Assembly: GCA_900321665.1 (NCBI GenBank)
Contig: ONWY01000113.1
Location: 1-5,052 of the forward strand
Length of the DNA stretch: 5,052 nt
Origin: an uncultured Eubacteriales bacterium
GTDB taxonomy: Bacteria; Bacillota; Clostridia; Oscillospirales; Acutalibacteraceae
Direction of reading: 5' to 3'
In this document: positions 1 to 5,052 of the stretch, in pieces
Layout of the letters: every line of letters starts with the position of its first letter
Numbering within the stretch: the stretch's first letter is position 1
Position numbers and translations under genes: made by a program
The notes under the pieces: model-generated
The model's database searches: none
Told to the model about the DNA's origin: nothing
What the model saw: only the letters and a program-made list of their open reading frames with translations

Positions 1-3
1 CGC

Positions 4-34
4 AATAAAAATCAAGTCTTTTTTAATTTTTATT
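4..34. repeat. A/T-only inverted repeat over the stop of the membrane-protein gene
   Basis: AATAAAAAT (4-12) and ATTTTTATT (26-34) are perfect inverted copies separated by 13 nt, with the gene's TAA stop (25-23) in the loop. The stem has no G-C pair, so it would be a weak RNA hairpin, and no T-run follows it on the minus strand within the window. It may be part of a transcription end whose rest lies left of the edge, or only a consequence of A/T-rich sequence. Confidence 0.25.
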
Positions 35-457
35 TGCCCATTTCCAATGAATACGCTTGTTTTTTTTATCTACCACGGTATTTGCCTTCAAATAAAGCGC
101 GATAACAATAATATCAATCAAAACGGTTTTACCGATAATCAGCACCGAAACAAAGCCTGTCATGCCCTCAAACACAACGGAGAGAATCAACAGCACCCAC
201 AGCACCGCCATCGCAATCATGTAGCCAAACAGGAATTTTTCAATATTTTTGCGAAAGCCGTTGTACTTCGGTGTGCCGGCGGTAGCATCCTTCACATTAA
301 GCAAAAACAGCCTTTGGATAAAGGAATAGCCTTTTTTGATATTGGCAAGCTCCTGCTCGCTTTTCCCGGCACTGTGCAAAGAAACAATCGCGCTGCGCAA
401 AATCAGGATAGTCCATGCGCAGGAAATGAGCAGGATAAATAATAACGCTAACTGCAT
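23..457 (-). CDS. Small membrane protein with three predicted transmembrane segments, function unknown
   Basis: I do not recognise this 144-residue protein. Three hydrophobic stretches are clear: about residues 3-25, 76-96 and 102-123. Between the first two lies a hydrophilic, lysine-rich segment of about 50 residues (27-75), while the second and third are joined by only five or six residues (EGMTG). The tail after 124 is strongly basic (DKKNKR, then KWANKN). By the positive-inside rule, the central loop and C-terminus would be cytoplasmic and the N-terminus outside. The third segment carries K110 and D115, unusual for a plain anchor. It has its own consensus promoter and a ribosome-binding site, which together argue that it is real. 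GC content by hand count is about 44%, lower than in addA, as T-rich hydrophobic codons would predict. It follows addA in the same direction by 77 nt; a functional link to DNA repair is not shown. The first segment might be a signal anchor, but no cleavage site stands out. Confidence 0.8.
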   Translation of the reverse strand: MQLALLFILLISCAWTILILRSAIVSLHSAGKSEQELANIKKGYSFIQRLFLLNVKDATAGTPKYNGFRKNIEKFLFGYMIAMAVLWVLLILSVVFEGMTGFVSVLIIGKTVLIDIIVIALYLKANTVVDKKNKRIHWKWANKN

Positions 458-463
458 TTGATA

Positions 464-471
464 CCCTTTCC
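464..471 (-). promoter_or_regulatory. Ribosome-binding site of the small membrane-protein gene
   Basis: GGAAAGGG (471-464) lies 6 nt upstream of the ATG at 457-455. It is a purine-rich, moderate Shine-Dalgarno match. It supports 457 as the start over the ATG at 494 in another frame, which opens a 65-codon frame without membrane character. Confidence 0.75.
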
Positions 472-489
472 GCCCGCTTGAAAGCCGGC
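472..489 (-). repeat. Leader hairpin just before the Shine-Dalgarno site
   Basis: In the predicted leader, GCCGGCTT (489-482) can pair with AAGCGGGC (479-472), forming 7 pairs with one G-G mismatch around a very tight loop, so the innermost A-T pairs probably open. The upstream arm is also part of a perfect 10-nt palindrome, AAGCCGGCTT (482-491). The stem ends directly against the ribosome-binding site. No T-run follows, so it is not an intrinsic terminator. It could stabilise the 5' end, tune translation or be a protein-binding palindrome; the sequence alone does not decide. Confidence 0.4.
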
Positions 490-509
490 TTCATATTAAC
501 AACCTATGG

Positions 510-538
510 ATTATACCACAAATGCGGGTAATTGTCAA
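510..538 (-). promoter_or_regulatory. Consensus sigma-A/sigma-70 promoter for the downstream membrane-protein gene
   Basis: On the minus strand TTGACA (538-533) is followed by a 17-nt spacer and TATAAT (515-510). Both hexamers match the consensus at every base. The spacer ends in TGG, giving an extended -10 (TGn). Transcription should start near 503, leaving a leader of about 45 nt before the ATG at 457. The -35 element contains the addA stop codon (TGA, 537-535), so promoter and gene end are physically fused. It points at the small gene and not back into addA. Activity is inferred from sequence only. Confidence 0.88.
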
Positions 539-3500
539 AATTCCACGGTGATATCCTTATTGAGATAAAAAGAATACAGATGGCAGCTCTTGACCGGAAT
601 CCCCCAAATGGTTTCTATCGCGCGCTTGTAAAGAGCGATTTGCTTTTCGTAGCGCTCTGTCAGTTCCCCGGGTGTTTGCACGCGGTCGGTCTTGTAATCG
701 ACAATGTGTGCGGCGCCCTCTTCTTCAAAGACAGCGTCTATCATACCATCCACAAACACGCGCTCCTTTTGCAGCTTTGCGGGCAGCTGTGCATCAAAAA
801 AGCCCGCCTGCTCGAGGTAAGAGAAGGCATACTCCTTCTCGCAGCGCGCCGCTGCCGCCATGCGCGCGGCAATGTCGCTCTCAAAAAAGCGCTCGAGTGC
901 CTTCCTGTCTAACACCTGCGCCTGCTCCTCGCTCAAAAAGCCCTTTTGCAGCATCGCGCGCTTTTCCGCTTCAAAATCGAAGGGTGTAAATCGCTGCACC
1001 TTTTCCATAAAGCGGTGCATTGCCGTGCCGCGCTGCGCGGCATTCAAGCGTTGCTTTTGCATAAACTGCGGCGGCTCGAAGTGATACTCCGGCACACCCT
1101 GCGCGCTCTCGGCAACGGCAGAGGGTGTCATCTTGCTGTCGATATTCTCCGCGCCCTCGTAGGCATAGCGGAAAGCAAAGCGCTGCAGCAGTTTTTCTTT
1201 GAGCTGTGCATCCGCCTGTGCGGTGTGCGCAATCACCGCCGGTGCCGGCTCGCTTGGGAAATACTCCGGCAGCACAATGCGCAGCTTGCCCTGATAACCG
1301 CTCGCGCGCGCCCCATCCGGGTGAAGCGCATATGCGCGCAGCTGCTCCGCCTGCGGGTGCATCAGTGCGCAAGCGCACATCCAATACAAATAGTTATTAT
1401 TTGCGCGCATCCAACCTCTGCGTATCTCGCCGCGGCTGTTTGCCGCCAAATGCGCAATGCTCCACAGTTTGCTTTCGCGCGGCGTGGAGCCGTCTTTTAA
1501 AGGCGCACCGTCAAAGGTACCGGTTATCACAAGCTTTGCCTTCGGCCTTGTCAGCGCCACATACAGCGTGCGGATTTCCTCCGCCATATCGCTGCGCACA
1601 TTGGCAAGGTGCACCGCACTGTAGGAAAGCGTGTCATAGCGCGCGTTATCCTCCGGGTACTTCGGCTTCAAGCCGATGCCGTATTCCCGATTGAGGACAA
1701 TATTCGAGCCGTTGTGGTGATTGCTGCTGTTGGTATAGGCAAAAATGACAACGGGAAATTCCAAGCCCTTTGAAGCGTGCACGGTCATAATTTTCACCTT
1801 ACTGCCGCTCTCGGGCACATAGGCAGTGGTGATATCGGTGCGGCTCTCGCGCACTTTTTCCAAAAAGCGCACCAAGCCGGTCAAGGAATAATACCCGCCG
1901 GAGGTATAGAGTGCCGCAATGGAAATAAACTTAAATAAATTGGCTTTTTTGGTTTCGCCGTCCTCGCGCGCGCTCATCATTTCCGGCAATGAGGTCTTTT
2001 CATAAAGGCGGCGCAAAAATTCCGCCGGTTCGTGTGTTGCCGCAAGGGTTCTATAGCCTTCAAGCTGCTCGATAAAATCGGCGCACTTCCGATTGCCCTT
2101 TGCCGCAAGCGCGCGCACGGCGCCGTAAAAGCTGCCGCGGCGGTTTTCGATGCGCACCAAAGCGAGCTCCTCCGGCGTAAAGCCGAAGATTTCGGAATAG
2201 AGCACGGCAATTAAATCCACATCGCGCAGCGGATTATCCACCATGCGCAAAAAGCTCATCACAAGCATAATTTCCGGGGTATCAAAGAGATTTTCACCTG
2301 CCACGCCGGTGCAGGGCACCCCTGCCTGCTCGAAAGCCTCCTGCAGCTGCGCCATATGCGTTTTGCTCCTGACAAGGACACAATAATCGCCGTAATCCGT
2401 CGGGCGCAATTCGCCGCCGATTTGCAGCGGCTCGCCGCTTGTGACCTTCTCGCGGATATAATCGGCTATGTAGTGCGCTTCATACTCGTGCTTTTTCACC
2501 TTGCGCCTATCGGGCAGGTGCAAGTCCTCGAGCAGATGCATTTCCACCGCGGCGGCACCTTCGTCGCTCTCATTGGCACCGGGAATGAGGTATTCATCCT
2601 CGTTATAATCCACATCGCCGAGTTCCTCGCTCATCAGCCTTTGGAACAGGAAATTGACAAAATCGGTAACAGGCTTTTCGGAGCGAAAATTATTCTTAAG
2701 TAAAATATAGCCGCTCTCTTTTCCATTTTCATAGGGGGCGAGCGCTTTGCGCTTGCCGATAAAGATTTCGGGCATTGCCTGGCGAAAGCGGTAAATGGAT
2801 TGCTTTACATCGCCCACCACAAACAAATTATTATCGCTAATGGCGGTAAAAATCGCATCCTGCACGCCGTTGGTATCCTGGTACTCATCGACCAAAACGG
2901 CTTTATACTTTTTGCGGTATTCGAGCGCTGCCGGAGTCGGCGCGCCCTCTTTTGTCAAGATGCGCAGCGCCAGGTAAGCGATATCGGAAAACTCAAAGCT
3001 TTGCTGCTCTAACTTCCTTTCAAATAGGCGCTGCTCGTAGGCATCAAACAGCTTTTGCAGCTCCTGCACGACCGGGTGCAGCAAACGGTTATCGCGTGCG
3101 AAATCCGCTTCGCTCTCAATCAGGTTTTTCAGCGCGTCAAAAAAGGTATTCTTCGCACAATCGCGGTAGGATTTGGCAGCTGCCTTCAAATCGGCATCAA
3201 TGCCCTTTTTCGTGCGCGGGTAATTACCGAATTTGGTTGCCTTCATCTCGCACAGGTCAGCCCACTGCCGCTGCTCGACCGCTTCTAAGGCGCGGGCAAT
3301 GGCAGCGCCATCGGCAGCAAGCACTTCCTGCAATGCCGCGGCAGTCGCTTCATCCTCCCGCGCGATTTCCAGCGCGCGCTCGTTATAATCCGCTGCCAAG
3401 AGCAGCTTCTCCTTCATATCCGCCAACAGCAGCCTGCCCCAAGGGGAGGCGCTGATATCGCTTTGTAAAAAGTAATCGGTTTTTTCCGCCATCCATGCGC

Positions 3501-4065
3501 TTCTGTCTATGTATGCAGAGGTATCGTTATGCAATGTATTGATGACGGCATAAATATCCAAATCATTTTTGCCCTTGGTGAAAACATCCATCAGCGCGCG
3601 GAAGCTTTCCTCGCCTGCATCATAAAATTCACCGAGCACCTCATCGAGCACCTGAGTCGATAAAACGGCAAATTCCGCGCCATCGAGGTTTTTGTAATTC
3701 ATCGCAATATCGATACTATCCAGGTGTTGAAAATTATTTTTGACCACATCCGCACAAAAGGAATCAATAGTGGTAATTTGCGCTTTGCCCAACAACAGCT
3801 GCTCGCGCTGAAAGCGCGCGTTGAAGGGGTTTTCCTCGAGCTTCTTTTCTATCGCCTGCGTGATTTTTTCGCGCATCTGGGTAGCGGCGCTTTTAGTGAA
3901 GGTAACAATGAGCATTTCATCAATATCGCACTCGCTCTCTATCATCTCCATCACGCGCTGTACCAAGACCGCGGTTTTACCGGAGCCTGCCGCTGCGGAA
4001 ACGAGGATATTGCCGCGCGCGTCAATCGCTGCGCGCTGCGCATCTGTCCAGCGAATTTCACTCAT
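535..4065 (-). CDS. addA: AddA, ATP-dependent helicase/nuclease subunit A
   Basis: AddA is the motor and 3'-strand nuclease of the AddAB complex, the Bacillota counterpart of RecBCD. It unwinds broken duplex ends with ATP and degrades them until Chi, leaving a 3' tail for RecA. The product is 1176 residues, near the usual 1200 to 1240. UvrD-like SF1A motifs appear in order: Q10 of the Q motif, Walker A AAAGSGKT (24-31), motif Ia VTFTKSA (54-60), TTIDSFC (98-104), Walker B LVDEYQDT (391-398), motif III GDVKQSIYRFR (418-428), NNFRS (458-462), motif V TVHASKGLEF (761-770) and motif VI TLYVALTRPK (833-842). The nuclease domain follows with GTAMH (H1017), E1078, GMID (D1110), VDYKTD (D1123, K1125) and Q1142/Y1146. 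All look intact. The frame could open 48 codons earlier, but that stretch is basic, unlike AddA and lies inside addB. The chosen ATG has a strong Shine-Dalgarno site and the family's N-terminus. No frameshift is seen. Confidence 0.98.
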   Translation of the reverse strand: MSEIRWTDAQRAAIDARGNILVSAAAGSGKTAVLVQRVMEMIESECDIDEMLIVTFTKSAATQMREKITQAIEKKLEENPFNARFQREQLLLGKAQITTIDSFCADVVKNNFQHLDSIDIAMNYKNLDGAEFAVLSTQVLDEVLGEFYDAGEESFRALMDVFTKGKNDLDIYAVINTLHNDTSAYIDRSAWMAEKTDYFLQSDISASPWGRLLLADMKEKLLLAADYNERALEIAREDEATAAALQEVLAADGAAIARALEAVEQRQWADLCEMKATKFGNYPRTKKGIDADLKAAAKSYRDCAKNTFFDALKNLIESEADFARDNRLLHPVVQELQKLFDAYEQRLFERKLEQQSFEFSDIAYLALRILTKEGAPTPAALEYRKKYKAVLVDEYQDTNGVQDAIFTAISDNNLFVVGDVKQSIYRFRQAMPEIFIGKRKALAPYENGKESGYILLKNNFRSEKPVTDFVNFLFQRLMSEELGDVDYNEDEYLIPGANESDEGAAAVEMHLLEDLHLPDRRKVKKHEYEAHYIADYIREKVTSGEPLQIGGELRPTDYGDYCVLVRSKTHMAQLQEAFEQAGVPCTGVAGENLFDTPEIMLVMSFLRMVDNPLRDVDLIAVLYSEIFGFTPEELALVRIENRRGSFYGAVRALAAKGNRKCADFIEQLEGYRTLAATHEPAEFLRRLYEKTSLPEMMSAREDGETKKANLFKFISIAALYTSGGYYSLTGLVRFLEKVRESRTDITTAYVPESGSKVKIMTVHASKGLEFPVVIFAYTNSSNHHNGSNIVLNREYGIGLKPKYPEDNARYDTLSYSAVHLANVRSDMAEEIRTLYVALTRPKAKLVITGTFDGAPLKDGSTPRESKLWSIAHLAANSRGEIRRGWMRANNNYLYWMCACALMHPQAEQLRAYALHPDGARASGYQGKLRIVLPEYFPSEPAPAVIAHTAQADAQLKEKLLQRFAFRYAYEGAENIDSKMTPSAVAESAQGVPEYHFEPPQFMQKQRLNAAQRGTAMHRFMEKVQRFTPFDFEAEKRAMLQKGFLSEEQAQVLDRKALERFFESDIAARMAAAARCEKEYAFSYLEQAGFFDAQLPAKLQKERVFVDGMIDAVFEEEGAAHIVDYKTDRVQTPGELTERYEKQIALYKRAIETIWGIPVKSCHLYSFYLNKDITVEF

Positions 4066-4080
4066 TTTCGGCACCTCCCT
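4058..4080 (-). promoter_or_regulatory. addA Shine-Dalgarno site and addB/addA coupling overlap
   Basis: AGGGAGGTG at 4080-4072 sits 6 nt before the addA ATG (4065-4063) and is a near-complete anti-16S match. It is embedded in the final addB codons for Glu-Gly-Gly. The addA start and addB stop overlap in ATGAGTGA (4065-4058). This arrangement decides the addA start and implies translational coupling, which would suit subunits needed in equal amounts. Confidence 0.93.
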
Positions 4081-5052
4081 CCAGCTGCGCCAAGGCTTCC
4101 TCAAAGGATGGAATCTCCACCTCGTTTTTCTTCTCGCGATTGCGGCATACCGCCTTAAAATCGCACCAGGCGCAAGCATCGGTCTTTGCGGTTTTATACG
4201 GCATATCATCTATCTCGCCGTGATGCAGCGCATTGCCCATTGCGGCGATGACACTGTCGAGCTTCTTGCGGATTTGTTCCATTTGAGCGCGCGAAACCAA
4301 ATTTCCCTTGATATTCCCCCTGCGGTCAAAGTCGATGGGGATAAATGTACCGCTCGGCTCATGCTCCATACCGTAAATGACCTCTTGCTCATCTAAAAGC
4401 ATGCCGTTCATTTTATAGCGCCCCTGTTTTTTTGTTTGCAAGTCCTTTTCATTCTCATGGGAAGCGTTGATTGTCTTATCCTTCGCCTCCACATACAACA
4501 GCCCCGCCGGCACACTGCCGCCGTATTTCTCCCCGCTGTCGGTGGAAAGCGAGAGCAGGTAGATTAACATTTGCGCATTGATACCGTGCAGCACCTCGCC
4601 GAGCTTGAAATCCTTAGAGCCGGTTTTGTAATCAATAATGCGGTAATATTTTTGCTCGCCCTTTTGCATCAAATCCACGCGGTCGACCATACCCATCAGA
4701 GAAACCTTACCCTGCTCGAGCGCTACCTCGTAGCCCCCGACACCGCCTTTGCCGACCTTCAGCTCGAAATCGGACGGTTCAAAATCGCTTTGGCGCATTT
4801 CCGCCGCCATTTGCTCGAGCGTGGCAATAATGATACTGCGGTTTTTTGATACAATATAGCGGAACCTGCCGGTAATAAACTCCTCCGGCAAATTTAATTC
4901 CTCCAAATACTGCGCGGTGTAGCGCTCTACCGCTTCGCGCAGAGCCTTTCCCTCGAGGGCAATGATGCCCTGCTTGCCCATATCCTTGAGCATGTGCTCG
5001 AGCACATAGTGAATGAGCGTGCCGCCGGTGCGCGCATCTAAGGCGGCTTTAT
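4058..5052 (-). CDS. addB: AddB, ATP-dependent helicase/nuclease subunit B, C-terminal part (5' end outside window)
   Basis: This is the C-terminal nuclease half of AddB, the partner of AddA in the double-strand-break resection complex. The reading frame is open to the right edge, so the true start is not in the window; the first complete codon is at 5050. Counting from there, about 330 residues are visible. RecB-family nuclease signatures appear in order: G-T-L-I-H (H14), V-D-R-V-D (second D at 126), I-D-Y-K-T-G (D140, K142) and Q-M-L-I-Y-L (Q160). Near the C-terminus, C293-x2-C296-x5-C302 matches the three C-terminal cysteines that, with one cysteine before the nuclease domain, hold the 4Fe-4S cluster in this family. 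That fourth cysteine would lie just off the window. In known AddB proteins the missing N-terminal half is an inactivated helicase that reads Chi. The gene ends in TGA inside the start of addA. Identification is firm; only the missing 5' part limits it. Confidence 0.95.
   Translation of the reverse strand, partial: KAALDARTGGTLIHYVLEHMLKDMGKQGIIALEGKALREAVERYTAQYLEELNLPEEFITGRFRYIVSKNRSIIIATLEQMAAEMRQSDFEPSDFELKVGKGGVGGYEVALEQGKVSLMGMVDRVDLMQKGEQKYYRIIDYKTGSKDFKLGEVLHGINAQMLIYLLSLSTDSGEKYGGSVPAGLLYVEAKDKTINASHENEKDLQTKKQGRYKMNGMLLDEQEVIYGMEHEPSGTFIPIDFDRRGNIKGNLVSRAQMEQIRKKLDSVIAAMGNALHHGEIDDMPYKTAKTDACAWCDFKAVCRNREKKNEVEIPSFEEALAQLEGGAENE

Noticed and set aside
4..34. A/T-only inverted repeat as an intrinsic terminator of the membrane-protein gene
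   Set aside because: The stem lacks G-C pairs and no T-run follows on the minus strand, so it is listed only as a repeat. A plus-strand terminator for a gene to the left cannot be judged because its stem would be outside the window.
47..442. Open frame of 131 codons on the plus strand opposite the membrane-protein gene
   Set aside because: It has no visible ribosome-binding site or promoter, its composition (many His, Asn, Gln) is that of an antisense frame, and the minus-strand gene has clear membrane segments and expression signals.
297..494. 65-codon minus-strand frame starting at 494 within the leader
   Set aside because: It overlaps the membrane-protein gene in another frame, lacks a purine-rich ribosome-binding site and has no recognisable features; its ATG sits only about 9 nt after the predicted transcription start.
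4066..4209. A 48-codon N-terminal extension of addA starting at 4209
   Set aside because: It lies wholly inside the addB frame that encodes the conserved cysteine cluster, is rich in Arg and Trp and unlike any AddA N-terminus, whereas the ATG at 4065 has a strong Shine-Dalgarno site and gives the family's usual start.
532..4396. Many plus-strand frames of 60 to 191 codons antisense to addA and addB
   Set aside because: They are explained by high-GC third-position patterns of the minus-strand genes. None shows a recognisable domain, and none has convincing start signals.
4058..5052. A new system involving the CxxC-x5-C nuclease
   Set aside because: The cysteine spacing and nuclease motifs are the standard C-terminus of AddB, so there is no need for a novel explanation.

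Overview
The window looks like a bacterial chromosome fragment, most likely from a Bacillota (Firmicutes) lineage of the Clostridia type with GC content near 50%. This rests on an AddAB-type recombination helicase-nuclease in addB-addA order, strong GGAGG-type Shine-Dalgarno sites and a textbook TTGACA/TATAAT promoter. The assignment below phylum level is a guess. All three supported genes lie on the minus strand, so the window reads biologically from right to left.

Positions 5052 to 4058 hold the C-terminal 330 or so residues of addB, whose start lies beyond the right edge. This part carries the RecB-family nuclease domain and three of the four cysteines of the family's iron-sulfur cluster. 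addB overlaps addA by 8 nt (ATGAGTGA), and the addA Shine-Dalgarno site lies inside the last addB codons, so the two are almost certainly translationally coupled. Positions 4065 to 535 hold a complete addA (1176 codons plus stop) with every UvrD-like helicase motif and an intact C-terminal nuclease domain. The two products would form one heterodimer that resects double-strand breaks from both strands and prepares a 3' tail for RecA.

The 77-nt gap from 534 to 458 is dense in signals. A perfect-consensus promoter with a 17-nt spacer and an extended -10 begins inside the addA stop codon. It is followed by a short leader with a hairpin immediately before the Shine-Dalgarno site of the next gene. 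That gene (457 to 23) encodes a 144-residue protein with three predicted membrane segments, which I do not recognise. No terminator is visible between addA and this gene, so it may be transcribed both from its own strong promoter and by read-through.

No mobile element, CRISPR array, RNA gene or new multi-gene system was seen. The main point worth following up is the unknown membrane protein with its strikingly consensus promoter fused to the end of addA.
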